Shown: positions 9,037-18,481, counted from the first letter of the stretch. The stretch is 64,000 nucleotides of DNA from Hyphococcus aureus (GCF_042643165.1 NZ_JBHRSH010000001.1:1302001-1366000); one strand, 5' to 3'. Translations and numbers: made by a program. Notes: generated by a model not told the origin, from the sequence alone.

Positions 9037-9050
9037 CGTTAATATTAACG
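9037..9050. promoter_or_regulatory. 14-bp perfect AT-centred palindrome
   Basis: CGTTAATATTAACG is a perfect 14-bp palindrome in the 240-base gap between the iron alcohol dehydrogenase and the AraC gene, about 190 bases before the AraC start. It may be an operator for a dimeric regulator. No experimentally known consensus is assigned. Confidence 0.35.
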
Positions 9051-9084
9051 TCAAGCGAGTCTGAAACATGCACTGCTTGCAGAG

Positions 9085-10245
9085 TTACAAAGCAGCTTCG
9101 TAAATTCCAATTGTATCCGCTTCCGTGAGCGTTCGCGGATTGCGTTCGAGAAGTCGCGTGACTGTCATCGCTGCTTTCGCCATGCGTGGGACGGCGCCTA
9201 CGTCGATGCCAAAAGCCGACATGCGCTGTTCAATGCCGCAGCGCTCCGCGAGATCGACAATGACATCTACGCCCTTTTGTGCGGTTGCAACATCGCCGCC
9301 TGTATCCTCTGCGCCAAGAGCGCGAGCGACCGCTGCATAGCGCGCGGGCGCGGCCTCAATATTGAAGCGTAAAACATGGGGCAGAAGCAGGGCGTTGGCG
9401 ACGCCGTGAGCGATATGAAACTCGCCGCCCAACGGATAAGCCAGCGCATGAACCGCTGCGGTGTTCACAGGGCCAAGGCACATGCCGCCATAAAGGCTTG
9501 CGAGCAGCATCGCCTCGCGCGCGGCGAGATCATCGCCGTGCTTGCAGGCGCGTTCAATTTTATTCGCGATCAGGCGAATGCCCGCTTCCGCGTATATATC
9601 TGCAATCGGGTGCGCAAATTTGTTGGCGTAAGCCTCGATGCAGTGAGTGAGCGCATCAAATCCGGTGGCCGCGGTGACCGCGGGCGGCATGGTCACCGTC
9701 ATCAGGGGATCAAGATAAGCGCCGTCGGGCACAAGATGGCGGCTGACGACGCCTTTTTTGAGGTCTTCATCCTCGTCGCCGAGAATCGCGATGGGCGTAA
9801 CCTCACTGCCGGTTCCCGCGGTCGTTGGAATGCAGGCGACGGGAAGGGCCCGGCCTTTGAGGAGGTCGACGCCGATCGCCTCCTTGATGGACTGTTTGCC
9901 GTCATAGAGCGCCGCGACGAGCTTTGCGACATCCATACAACTGCCGCCGCCAAGACCAATGACAGCATCTGCGCCGAAGGCGCGGGCCGCCTCCATCGCT
10001 TGTGCGAATTCATCAAAAGTCGGCTCGCCTTTGAGGTCGTCCCAAAGGGCGGCAGCGCCACCGCGTTTTTCAATCGCGGAAACCAGCGGGTGACACAGGC
10101 TGCGCGTGGGCGGTGAGGTGACAATGAACAACCGGGTCGCGCCGCGATCCATAAGGTCCTCGGGGCAACGCAAAGCTGCGCCGGCCCCGAAACTCAGGGT
10201 CCCGACATTAAACAGAGTAAGAAGGCGTTGGCCCGGCTCCGTCAT
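9085..10245 (-). CDS. Iron-containing alcohol dehydrogenase
   Basis: 386 residues, typical for group III (FucO/AdhB-type) alcohol dehydrogenases, which interconvert alcohols and aldehydes with NAD(P). The dinucleotide site GLGGGSCMDVAK is at 97-108 and the metal ligands fit the family spacing: Asp197 and His201 in GFDALTHCIEAY, His266 in VHALAYPLGG and His280 in FHIAHG. Start ATG at 10245. The gene diverges from the SDR gene at 10482 across a 236-base region, suggesting shared control. Substrate could be a lactaldehyde-like product of the aldolase or a hydroxy acid; this is only an inference. Confidence 0.93.
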   Translation of the reverse strand: MTEPGQRLLTLFNVGTLSFGAGAALRCPEDLMDRGATRLFIVTSPPTRSLCHPLVSAIEKRGGAAALWDDLKGEPTFDEFAQAMEAARAFGADAVIGLGGGSCMDVAKLVAALYDGKQSIKEAIGVDLLKGRALPVACIPTTAGTGSEVTPIAILGDEDEDLKKGVVSRHLVPDGAYLDPLMTVTMPPAVTAATGFDALTHCIEAYANKFAHPIADIYAEAGIRLIANKIERACKHGDDLAAREAMLLASLYGGMCLGPVNTAAVHALAYPLGGEFHIAHGVANALLLPHVLRFNIEAAPARYAAVARALGAEDTGGDVATAQKGVDVIVDLAERCGIEQRMSAFGIDVGAVPRMAKAAMTVTRLLERNPRTLTEADTIGIYEAAL

Positions 10246-10481
10246 GCGTCGCCTTTCGGCCCTATTGGCCCTGGACCCATTGGATCATCCTGAATTTCAT
10301 GCAACTCCGGATCACTCTATTACGGTTTTCGCTCCCCGATTTGATCTGAACGGCGCAAGGATTTGCACGATCGGCGAAATTCTGAAGGAGCCGGGGATCG
10401 CGCTTGCAAAGCCGGTTTGCGCCCCCTTAGTGGTGTTTCGACCGAACCTAGCTCCGAAGAGACAAGACGAGAGAACGCGCC

Positions 10482-11261
10482 ATGACAGATCCGCTTTTTG
10501 CAGTTGATGGGAAAATCGCGCTTGTGACCGGCGGAACCAGCGGGGTTGGCCTGATGATCGCGAGAGGGCTCGTGCGGCGCGGCGTAAAAACGTACATCAC
10601 AGGGCGCGACGCAACCATAGCGAGTGAGTTTGCCGAAAAAATATCGGCCGAGGAACGCGGCGCCTGTATCGGTCTGGGGGCCGATCTTTCAGAAGATGAG
10701 GGACCCCAAAAACTGGCTGACGAGCTGGCGCGCCGGGAGACCGCGCTCCACATCTTGGTGAATAATGCCGGGGCCGGGGAGACGGCGTCGCTGCCTGACG
10801 TGTCCCTTGAGGCGTGGGACATGGTTGTGAACGTCAATCTTCGGGCGCCGTTCTTTCTGGTGCAGAAATTATTGCCGCTGCTGGAGGCGGGCGCCGACGG
10901 CGCCGATCCGGCGCGGATCATCAATCTCGGATCCATTGGCGGGCTCCATATTCCGAATTGGGATGCGTTTCCCTATGGCGCTTCCAAAGCGGCCATCCAT
11001 CATCTTACCCGGGCGCTCGCGAAGAGGCTTGGCGGCAAAGGAATAACCGTGAACGCCATTGCGCCAGGCCCTTTCCCGTCACGACTAACGGATACAGGGT
11101 CGGACGCCGTGAAGAAAAGCGTAGCGACCTATGTGCCGCTCGGCCGGCCGGGCGAACCGGATGACATCGAAGGTCTCGTGGTCTTTTTATCATCCCGGGC
11201 CGGCGCCTATGTGAATGGGTGCACCATTCCGCTCGATGGCGGATATATCGCCGCGCTCTAA
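10482..11261 (+). CDS. SDR family oxidoreductase
   Basis: A classical short-chain dehydrogenase of 259 residues. Visible: nucleotide motif TGGTSGVG (16-23), NNAG (94-97), catalytic Ser151 in NLGSIGG, Tyr165 and Lys169 in YGASK, and the C-terminal NGCTIPLDGGY. It reduces or oxidises a secondary alcohol with NAD(P). GRD after the second strand suggests NADP as possible cofactor but this is weak. In this neighbourhood a sugar 1-dehydrogenase producing a lactone for the downstream amidohydrolase would fit, as would a hydroxy-acid dehydrogenase; sequence alone does not decide. Confidence 0.92.
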   Translation: MTDPLFAVDGKIALVTGGTSGVGLMIARGLVRRGVKTYITGRDATIASEFAEKISAEERGACIGLGADLSEDEGPQKLADELARRETALHILVNNAGAGETASLPDVSLEAWDMVVNVNLRAPFFLVQKLLPLLEAGADGADPARIINLGSIGGLHIPNWDAFPYGASKAAIHHLTRALAKRLGGKGITVNAIAPGPFPSRLTDTGSDAVKKSVATYVPLGRPGEPDDIEGLVVFLSSRAGAYVNGCTIPLDGGYIAAL

Positions 11262-11790
11262 GGTATCGTCAGCAGGGCGACATTCAGAAAGTCCCGCGCG
11301 GTTTACGTATCAACGCGCTTGGCGACGCGAAGTTTCTCCCGTCGCTATTACGGCAAATCGTGGCTCCGTTTCAGGCAAGTTGCGAAAGGCCGCGCTGAAT
11401 ACCCTGACCCCAGAACAGAAAACGACAAATGACGGATGGGGAGAAGAATTTTGAAACATTCCGTTGGAGCTATGTTTGCGGTTCGTTCGCCAGTGACGTG
11501 ATTTCGCGCCTCTGGCGTTGGGGTCGTTGAGAAGAGCTCAATTGTTTCAGTCGGCCCGTTTCCTCCCTTGCGGTGGTCGGCCGCCATCCCAGTCGAACGC
11601 AGCGCGCAATTGCTGACGTCCGGTCTGGGGTGGCGCAATTTTAACGGAGAACTTTTAAGGCGAAAAATCCGCATGGCTGCAAACCTTCAGAATGAAGAGC
11701 ATCGCCGGATTTTTTCAGGAAATGAAACTGGCGGTGAGGCGCGGATGACGCCCGGGCGGCGCAAAAGAGAGTTTTGAAAGGGCGCTTTAT
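11262..11790. other. 529-base intergenic region without a recognised gene
   Basis: Only short reading frames with no family resemblance, no signal peptide and poor start context occur here. It presumably contains the promoter of the amidohydrolase gene that starts at 11791. I see no convincing terminator, operator or RNA structure in it. Confidence 0.5.
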
Positions 11791-12714
11791 ATGGCGATTG
11801 CATTGTTTGATACACATGCACATCTGATTTCAGATGATTGGGATACGTATCGTCCGAAGCCGTTGACGCCGGACCTGCCAACGCCCGAACGTCCGAATTA
11901 TTCTGTAACCGTTGATTCGCTGATTGAGATGATGGACGCGAACAATGTGGAACGGGCCTGTCTCGTTCAGCGCGGCCACGTTTATGGCTATGACAACAGC
12001 TACATTATTGACTCGGCGGCCAAGTTCCCAAAGCGCCTGCATCCGGTCGTCATTCTGGACACGCAGGATGCGGCCACGCCTGAAGTCTACCGCGATATGG
12101 TCAGAAGAGATGGAGTGTGCGGTTTCCGAATGGCGCATACACGGCCCTGGATACTCGACACGGCCTGGATGAGCTCGCCGGCGGCGATGGATGTCTGGAA
12201 GGCCTGCGCGGATCTCGGCACGCCGATGACGATCATTTTCTATCAAAAGCAGCTATCTTATAATTTGCCGCTGCTCAAAATCATCGCTGAGAAGTTTCCC
12301 GACCTTCCGATTATCGTCGATCATGGCGGCATGCCATATGGCATGACTCAGGTCGAAGTGGGTTACGCCGAGGAGGATGGAGAGGAGGTCGTTATGCCGC
12401 CTCCCCCGGATTTCGGCATTGATGAAACGATCAAAATTTTTGAAGATGTTCCAAACATTTATTTCAAGTTCACCGAGATCAATATCGAACGTCTAATGGC
12501 GGAGAATATCCGGCCCGCCCGGATTGTAAGGCGCATGGTCGACAGCTTTGGGCCTGACCGTCTGGTCTGGGGATCGGACATCGGTCAGAGCATGCTGTGG
12601 TCCTATCAGGAGAAAACTGAAATGGCGCACAGCGCCGCCGATTTTCTCTCAGAGGATGAGACGAGAAAGTTTCTCCGCGACAACGCTGCGCGGATCTACA
12701 GTCATGTCAGCTGA
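11791..12714 (+). CDS. Amidohydrolase-2 family metal-dependent hydrolase
   Basis: 307 residues, cytosolic (no signal). Amidohydrolase-2 TIM barrels include 2-pyrone-4,6-dicarboxylate lactonase, sugar-acid lactonases and nonoxidative aromatic decarboxylases. The metal site is visible: DTHAH gives His9 and His11, VDHGG gives His178, and WGSDIG gives Asp263. It is clearly homologous to the exported protein at 15822-16811, sharing the order H-x-H, DH(G/I)G and WGSDIG. The pair brackets the TonB-dependent receptor, which suggests a periplasmic and a cytosolic step on related substrates. Whether it opens a lactone or decarboxylates an acid is unknown. Confidence 0.85.
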   Translation: MAIALFDTHAHLISDDWDTYRPKPLTPDLPTPERPNYSVTVDSLIEMMDANNVERACLVQRGHVYGYDNSYIIDSAAKFPKRLHPVVILDTQDAATPEVYRDMVRRDGVCGFRMAHTRPWILDTAWMSSPAAMDVWKACADLGTPMTIIFYQKQLSYNLPLLKIIAEKFPDLPIIVDHGGMPYGMTQVEVGYAEEDGEEVVMPPPPDFGIDETIKIFEDVPNIYFKFTEINIERLMAENIRPARIVRRMVDSFGPDRLVWGSDIGQSMLWSYQEKTEMAHSAADFLSEDETRKFLRDNAARIYSHVS

Positions 12715-13086
12715 CCTTAAGGCCGGCTGAGCGGATAACGCCTGTCGCGCAGCAGCCCTCTGCATGAGACGATGCAGGCGCGGGGGCCTAGGTTCATTTC
12801 TGTAATGTGGGTGTGCTGACGATGATCGGCGCTGAATGGAAGTTCAGGCTTGAACCCATGGTTTCGGTGTTTTCTGTGCTCGCATAGCGCTGGGCGAGGG
12901 GGGCGGGCGAAACGGGCTCATTCCAGCCAGATAAAGAATGTTAGGCTTTTCTGACGCTTTCTTAATTCCCGTCCTTGAATGAAATCCAACACAAAATTTT
13001 GATCCGATTGGATCAAGCCGGGTTACCGCGGCTCGGTTACCTGTACTGACAATTACAACAATTGCGTCCATGAGGAGGGGTAGGAA
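12715..13086. other. 372-base intergenic leader of the TonB-dependent receptor gene
   Basis: No gene is seen. A weak hairpin (CTGCAT/ATGCAG, 12760-12777) follows the amidohydrolase gene. The right part holds an 18-base inverted repeat, listed separately, and a strong ribosome binding site GAGGAGGGG before the receptor ATG. Confidence 0.55.
12999..13016. promoter_or_regulatory. Operator-like inverted repeat upstream of the TonB-dependent receptor
   Basis: TTGATCC-GATT-GGATCAA: a perfect 7-bp inverted repeat with 4-base spacer, ending 70 bases before the receptor start. Size, symmetry and place suit the binding site of a dimeric repressor (GntR, LacI or similar). The half-site string ATTGGATCA also occurs once in the divergent region before the iron alcohol dehydrogenase and SDR genes, near 10279. 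The regulator is not identified. Confidence 0.45.
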
Positions 13087-15639
13087 ATGTTAAAAACACT
13101 AACGATGGCGTCGATCTCGACAGCGGCCTTACTGGCTGCGCAAGGCGCTCACGCGCAAACGGAAGATTCCGGCGACAATCGCCGGGAGCGAGACCAGATC
13201 GTCGTGACGGCGACGAAGGTTGAAACCAATCTTCAGGAAACACCGATCGCGATCACGGCGGTGACATCCGAAACGCTGGCAGAGCGGGGGCTCACAACAA
13301 CCGCTGATCTTGGAAAAATCGTTCCGAACGCCGATTTCCAGAAATCGCAAGGCGTTTTCGGGCCCGCTGTGACCGTTTTCTTGCGCGGCATTGGGCAAAG
13401 CGACCCACAACTCAACGGGGAGCCGGCCGTCGCGTTTTACATTGACGACGTCTACTACCCGCATTTGTTCGGGTCACAGTTCGACCTGCTTGACCTGGAT
13501 CATGTTGAAGTGCTGCGCGGTCCGCAAGGTACGCTCTTCGGACGGAATGCGATCGCCGGCGCGCTCAACATCGTCAGCAAAAAGCCGAGCCTGACGGAGG
13601 CCAGCGCTTCTATCGAGGCGACCATGGGCGCATATGAACGCCGTGATTTCAGGGCGGCGTTCAGTGTTCCCGTTACGGATAATCTGGCGGTGGCCGTCAC
13701 AGCGCTTTCCAAAAAGCGCGAAGGCTATCAGGAGATGATCGACTTCTCGTGCCAGATGTACATGAATGGCACGCCTGAACTCGCTGGCTCATTCCCCTTT
13801 CAAACGCCGGATACGACCTTCGGCGGCGGACGCACGCCTGACAATTGCGTGATTGATCACCTTGGCGGCGAGGATACGCGCGCTATTCGCGGTTCTGTGT
13901 ACTGGGAGCCGACAGACCGGCTGTCCGTCTCCTTTAGCGCTGACTATATGGACCAGAATGATGAAATTCCGGCGGAATATATCAGCGATACGGACTACGC
14001 TCAGACAACGACGCGTCCCAATTTCGTAACCGCGTTCGATGAGTTTTCCGTTCCCGGCGAAACGCCCTTCCAATGGGATAATCGCTTCGAAACAGGAGAC
14101 CCTTACAAGACCTACGACAATTACTGCGATCCGTTCCCGGCAGGCACACTGATTCCGGGAAACACTTACTATAACGGTTCGGTCTTCAAGGGCGGGAAAT
14201 GCTATGGCAACACCGTTCCGCTCACAAACTGGGGGTTCCAGGGCAAGGCGGTCTACGGGATTACGGACAATATCGACTTCACATTGATCGGCGGCTATCG
14301 CGAACTGGAATTGAGTTTCGGCGCAGCCTCTGACGGAACGCCGCTCAATGATTCAGTCATCTATCACGCATTTGATGAATCTCACTGGAATGGCGAAGCG
14401 CGTCTGACCGGTCAGCATGACTGGATCGACTGGGTCGCAGGCTTCTTTTACTATAAGGGGTCTGCGGAGCATATCGGTCAGCCTCAGGGTGTGCGCGCCG
14501 GCACACAGCGCTTTCAGGTTGACCTCTACGAACCGACGGCATGGGCCGGCTACGGAAACGTTGTGATCCACCTTCTTGATGACCGTTTGAATCTGACAGG
14601 CGGCATTCGCCGGTCGGATGACGAGAAGTTTGTCGACTTCAACAGCCTGACCGATGCTACGCCTCCGGGGCAGCTTGACTTCGTGGCCTCACCGGCGAGC
14701 ACGATCTTTGATGTCACGATTGCGACGGAACGCTGGGACTGGAAAGCAGGCATCGACTACAGGTTCACCGATGAACTCATGCTCTATGCATCAGCAGGCA
14801 CCGGATACCGGCTTCCGGGCTTCAATGTTCGTCCGTCACAGCCTGGGCAGGAAGGGCAAACGCCAGGCGAAGCGCTTAGAAGTTATGAGATCGGCGCCAA
14901 GTCCGAGCTCTTTGACGGCAGGTTAAAAACAAACCTCGCTGCATTCCTGATGGATTTCACGGAACGCCCGGCGACCTACGCCGGTCAGGAAGCTCAGCTA
15001 ACGGACGATCTATCCGGAAATGTTCCCGGCGCTTCGACGGTGATTCCGGGCGGACCCACCGGCACTGGTCTGGATGCGGCGTTCTTCACCTGTCGCGATT
15101 ACGATATGGCGTTGGATGGGCCAGCGAATCCGGCCGCAGGTGTCGGCGTCAACTGCGTTGCGCGTAGCTACTACTATAGCGTTGCGGGCAAGGTGAAAGG
15201 CATCGAAGCGGAGATTGAAGCCGAACCGGTCGACAATCTGCATATCACCGGCTCAATGGGCTATGTGAAATGGAAGGCTGACGACATCACAAGGGTGGTC
15301 CGCGTTCCCGACTGGACGGCCAGCGCTGGTGTTTCCTACGAGTTTCTGGATGTGCTGGGCGGATCGATCACACCGCGCCTTGACTGGTACTTCACGGGTC
15401 GGACCGCATATAATGCGAACCTTCCGGAATTTGACCAGGAAGCATATAGCTTGGTGAACACACGCATCACCTATCACAATGAAGAGCATGACTATGACGT
15501 CTCCATCGGAGCGACCAATCTCTTCGAAAAATTCTATTACCGCAACAAGATCGCCTTCCAGGCGTTCGGCCTGCCGACCAATCTCGGTCAGCCTGCAGCG
15601 CCGCGCGAATGGTATGTCACCGTCAAGAAACGGTTCTAA
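13087..15639 (+). CDS. TonB-dependent outer-membrane receptor
   Basis: 850 residues. A Sec signal peptide ends near AHA-Q (about residue 23). A TonB box-like segment QIVVTA precedes the plug domain (about 40-160), with RGIGQSDPQ and VEVLRGPQGTLFGRNAIAGALNI as typical plug motifs. The remainder is the 22-strand barrel, ending in the required aromatic KKRF. It imports a substrate across the outer membrane using TonB energy. The plug resembles receptors in sphingomonad-type catabolic loci rather than siderophore receptors, but the ligand is unknown. The gene is preceded by an operator-like repeat and followed by the exported amidohydrolase. Confidence 0.95.
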   Translation: MLKTLTMASISTAALLAAQGAHAQTEDSGDNRRERDQIVVTATKVETNLQETPIAITAVTSETLAERGLTTTADLGKIVPNADFQKSQGVFGPAVTVFLRGIGQSDPQLNGEPAVAFYIDDVYYPHLFGSQFDLLDLDHVEVLRGPQGTLFGRNAIAGALNIVSKKPSLTEASASIEATMGAYERRDFRAAFSVPVTDNLAVAVTALSKKREGYQEMIDFSCQMYMNGTPELAGSFPFQTPDTTFGGGRTPDNCVIDHLGGEDTRAIRGSVYWEPTDRLSVSFSADYMDQNDEIPAEYISDTDYAQTTTRPNFVTAFDEFSVPGETPFQWDNRFETGDPYKTYDNYCDPFPAGTLIPGNTYYNGSVFKGGKCYGNTVPLTNWGFQGKAVYGITDNIDFTLIGGYRELELSFGAASDGTPLNDSVIYHAFDESHWNGEARLTGQHDWIDWVAGFFYYKGSAEHIGQPQGVRAGTQRFQVDLYEPTAWAGYGNVVIHLLDDRLNLTGGIRRSDDEKFVDFNSLTDATPPGQLDFVASPASTIFDVTIATERWDWKAGIDYRFTDELMLYASAGTGYRLPGFNVRPSQPGQEGQTPGEALRSYEIGAKSELFDGRLKTNLAAFLMDFTERPATYAGQEAQLTDDLSGNVPGASTVIPGGPTGTGLDAAFFTCRDYDMALDGPANPAAGVGVNCVARSYYYSVAGKVKGIEAEIEAEPVDNLHITGSMGYVKWKADDITRVVRVPDWTASAGVSYEFLDVLGGSITPRLDWYFTGRTAYNANLPEFDQEAYSLVNTRITYHNEEHDYDVSIGATNLFEKFYYRNKIAFQAFGLPTNLGQPAAPREWYVTVKKRF

Positions 15640-15647
15640 TCGTTGAT

Positions 15648-15683
15648 GGCTGCAACCTGGTCCGATTGGGCTTGGTTGCAGCC
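15648..15683 (+). terminator. Strong stem-loop after the TonB receptor gene
   Basis: GGCTGCAACC / GGTTGCAGCC form a perfect 10-bp stem with a 16-base loop, nine bases after the receptor stop. No U-tract follows directly. It may protect the receptor message or act with the next hairpin as a terminator. Confidence 0.5.
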
Positions 15684-15696
15684 GCAAGACTAAAAA

Positions 15697-15755
15697 AGGC
15701 GCTGATTGGGTTTTTCGGGCTAAGCTCAAATTGCCTGCAGCGCCTCTTTCTTTAT
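15697..15755 (+). terminator. Second hairpin with T-rich tail
   Basis: AGGCGCTG (15697-15704) pairs with CAGCGCCT (15738-15745), followed by CTTTCTTTAT. Loop of 33 bases. A possible intrinsic terminator of the receptor gene or leader element of the amidohydrolase gene that starts 67 bases further on. Confidence 0.35.
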
Positions 15756-15821
15756 AAGGTTGCGCTTGACGATGGCGACAGAGAACTAGAACGAATACCG
15801 CAGAATAATTGGAGGAATTTC

Positions 15822-16811
15822 ATGATTGAACGCCGCACTCTGCTTGCATCCGCTGTCGCGGCGACGGCTCTGGCGCCGTTGTCCGGACAAGCCTCCGCCA
15901 TGGCGGCCAAAACCAAAGGACGGCCCTTCAAGCTCTATGATTGTCACGGTCATTTCTACACGGATGAATGGCGAAAATACCCTTTTGATGCCCATACGGC
16001 GCGTTATGGTCCGGAACGCATGGTCGCCAAGGCTATGGAAAATCCGATGACGGCGGAAAAGGTTCTGGCGTTTTGGGACAAGGCCGGAATTGAGCGCGGC
16101 CTCGGCGTCCAATATTCGAGCACCTATTTCACGGACAACTCATATCTTCTGGATATTGCGGCGAAATATGACCGCATCACGCCGATCGTTATTCTCGACG
16201 CCACCGCGGAGGAAACGCCGGCGACTCTGAAAAAGATGGCGAGCGAAAACGGCATCGCCGGCGTGCGCTTTATGGGCGTGCCGAATGAGAATAACGAGTT
16301 TCTGTTCCTGACGGACGCCGCCTCCGGCTCGTGGGAAATGGCGAATGAGCTCGGTCTGACGATCACATTGATGCCGATCTCTCGCACGGACCCCGGCAAG
16401 GCGATTACACGCGTAGGTGAGCTCGCCGACAAATATTCTAATGTGGGCGTTGTGCTCGATCACATCGGTTTTCCGCGCTACGGCGCCCGGCCCGATTCCT
16501 GGGGCTATTTGCCAGAGCATTTGGAGCTCGCGAATCACAAGAATATCTATTTCAAATATACGACGTTCCTTATTGAGATGCTGCTTGCTGATGACACGCC
16601 GCTGAAAGAATTTTTGGAGTACACGGTTGGCGTTTATGGCGCTGATCACATGATCTGGGGCTCTGATATCGGCAATAGCGAGGTCGATGATCTTGAGTTC
16701 GTACAGCATGCGCTCGATTCAGCGAGCGGGTTTTCATTAGAGCAGCAAAAAGCCCTCTTCTATGATACGGCGAAAGGTCTCTTCATTCCCGGCGGACGCG
16801 GGGCGGCTTAA
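15822..16811 (+). CDS. Exported amidohydrolase-2 family protein (Tat-type signal)
   Basis: 329 residues from ATG 15822, which has GGAGG seven bases upstream; the reading frame extends further upstream but without a sensible N-terminus. The start MIERRTLLASAVAATALAPL is a twin-arginine type leader cleaved near QASA, so the enzyme likely works folded, with metal, in the periplasm. Metal residues: His42 and His44 in CHGHF, His214 in LDHIG, Asp282 in WGSDIG. It is a paralogue of 11791-12714. The same MIERR leader start is found on two of the sialidase-like proteins next door. A good intrinsic terminator follows. Confidence 0.87.
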   Translation: MIERRTLLASAVAATALAPLSGQASAMAAKTKGRPFKLYDCHGHFYTDEWRKYPFDAHTARYGPERMVAKAMENPMTAEKVLAFWDKAGIERGLGVQYSSTYFTDNSYLLDIAAKYDRITPIVILDATAEETPATLKKMASENGIAGVRFMGVPNENNEFLFLTDAASGSWEMANELGLTITLMPISRTDPGKAITRVGELADKYSNVGVVLDHIGFPRYGARPDSWGYLPEHLELANHKNIYFKYTTFLIEMLLADDTPLKEFLEYTVGVYGADHMIWGSDIGNSEVDDLEFVQHALDSASGFSLEQQKALFYDTAKGLFIPGGRGAA

Positions 16812-16852
16812 CGGCCTCGCAACAAACTCTTTCCTTCCATGAGCGCCGGATA

Positions 16853-16887
16853 CCGGCGGCGTTATTCCTGACGCCGCCGGCTTTTTT
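16853..16887 (+). terminator. Intrinsic terminator of the exported amidohydrolase gene
   Basis: CCGGCGGCGT / ACGCCGCCGG, a 10-bp GC stem with 8-base loop, followed by CTTTTTTATT on the plus strand. Confidence 0.88.
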
Positions 16888-16922
16888 ATTCTGAAGCCAG
16901 TTCTATCGATCAAGCACGCAAC

Positions 16923-16957
16923 AAAAAGCGGCGCGGAAATATTTTCCGCGCCGCTTT
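16923..16957 (-). terminator. Intrinsic terminator of the minus-strand sialidase-like gene
   Basis: A perfect 15-bp repeat AAAGCGGCGCGGAAA / TTTCCGCGCCGCTTT with a 3-base centre, followed on the minus strand by TTTTTGT. It lies 34 bases after the stop at 16991. Confidence 0.85.
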
Positions 16958-16990
16958 GCATTAACTCGATTGAAAGTTACCAGGCGACCA

Positions 16991-18235
16991 TCAATCGACG
17001 GTAAAGATGCTCCGTGCAATATGACGGACGCCGCCTTTGCTACCGCCCACAACCTGCATCGGATCGTTCTTGCTGTTGAAATAATAGATCGCGCCGATCT
17101 TCCCGGGCTCGACTTCGAAAGCATTCGGATAGCCGACATCCCAGCTGCCGCCATCGTCACGAACAATGATTTCGCTGCCCCATGTCTTGCCTTCATCTTC
17201 GCTGACGACCGCGCGGATGCCGGAGTTAGGCAGTCTATAGCCATATACGACGACAAGCCTGCCGTCGCTCATGCGCACGAGACTGCCAGGGGCGCCCCAG
17301 TCATTTACACGCGAGAGGAAGCCCCAGGTTCTTCCGCCGTCATCGCTTTGGTAAATTTCGGACCACATGGTGCCGCGTGGATCGCGCTGACAGCGCAGGA
17401 TGCAAAGGATCCGGCCATTGGGAAGGTTGATGGCGCGGGGATAGAACCAGCGATGGCCGCCAAAAGCGTGACTGGTTTTCCAATCGCCGGCCGCTTCGCC
17501 TTTCGGGTCGTGCTGGGGGGTGATCATCGACATGAAGCGGAATTCCGTCCCGCCATCGACGCTGCCGTAGACCAGCGGCCGGCGATTCCAGCCATCATCT
17601 GCGGATTCGAACAGGAACAGTAGGCAACGGCCATCCGGGCGCACCAGATAGGAGTTGAGCCCAGTGAGCGAGCTCAACCCATCAAGCGGCAGGAATGATT
17701 TCGGTGACCATGTGTCGCCTGAATCCTTTGAAATCTGGATATAGGTGCGCGCGTCGGGCTTGCCGAAATTTTGGCCGAAATTGCTGATCAGCACATTTTT
17801 GTCGAGATAGTTGACCGGGCCCCAGTCCTCAATTGGTCCTGTGGTCCCGTTATTGCCGCGATCAAGCATGTTGATGATCGGGTTATCGCCGTTCCAGGTC
17901 CGGCCCCGATCGGTGGAGCGAACTGTCACCATGCGCCGATCCGTGGCTCTGGAGGCGAGATTGTCGTGATTGATATTGTTCGGATCGTCATAGACGACGG
18001 TCAGAGACAAAAAGCTCTGGAGGAAGTCGCCATTCGCGGTTTCCCAGAACCCCATTGTATACGGCCAGGAGCAAAATTCATCTTCGCGGCGATAAACGAC
18101 GGCGTGATCGACGTCTTTCGCGCCGCGCGGGGCCTGATATGTTTTGATCACCGCAGACTTTTTGGCGACGGCGGGACTGGCAGCCAGGCCGGCGCCGACG
18201 ATTCCGGAAATCAGTACGTTACGTCGTTCAATCAT
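16991..18235 (-). CDS. BNR/Asp-box sialidase-family protein, exported (paralogue 1)
   Basis: 414 residues from ATG 18235, with GGAGAAC upstream. MIERRNVLISGIVGAGLAAS is a Tat-type leader cleaved near AVA-K. Four Asp boxes (S-x-D-x-G-x-T-W) stand at about 107-114, 169-176, 297-304 and 345-352, the signature of a six-bladed sialidase propeller. Further conserved strings are HAVVYRREDEFCSWP at the first blade and FYPRAINLPNGRIL in the middle. The fold is confident; sialidase activity is not, since Asp-box propellers also include other glycoside hydrolases, lyases and non-enzymes. It is transcribed away from its two paralogues across a 246-base divergent region. Confidence 0.85.
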   Translation of the reverse strand: MIERRNVLISGIVGAGLAASPAVAKKSAVIKTYQAPRGAKDVDHAVVYRREDEFCSWPYTMGFWETANGDFLQSFLSLTVVYDDPNNINHDNLASRATDRRMVTVRSTDRGRTWNGDNPIINMLDRGNNGTTGPIEDWGPVNYLDKNVLISNFGQNFGKPDARTYIQISKDSGDTWSPKSFLPLDGLSSLTGLNSYLVRPDGRCLLFLFESADDGWNRRPLVYGSVDGGTEFRFMSMITPQHDPKGEAAGDWKTSHAFGGHRWFYPRAINLPNGRILCILRCQRDPRGTMWSEIYQSDDGGRTWGFLSRVNDWGAPGSLVRMSDGRLVVVYGYRLPNSGIRAVVSEDEGKTWGSEIIVRDDGGSWDVGYPNAFEVEPGKIGAIYYFNSKNDPMQVVGGSKGGVRHIARSIFTVD

Positions 18236-18481
18236 TGCGGTTCTCCAACAGGGCTTATCGCGGATAACGTAAAGTTTGTAGGCGACCGAAACGCGCTTGC
18301 AACAAGATACTGAGAGAAGGCCGAGATCATCCAAAATCAGCGCCTGCACGGTCAAATGCCGCGTTGCAACACGCTTATCAATCGGACGCCCGACAACATT
18401 TTGGTCCTTTTCGGGCAAGTCGTGTTGGCGCCGCGCGTCATATCTTCGAGGCGTCACTTTTCGCAACGCGATTGAGAAACA
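18236..18481. promoter_or_regulatory. Divergent intergenic region between sialidase-like genes
   Basis: 246 bases separating two outward-facing starts (18235 minus, 18482 plus). It must hold both promoters. No palindromic operator stood out. Confidence 0.4.
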
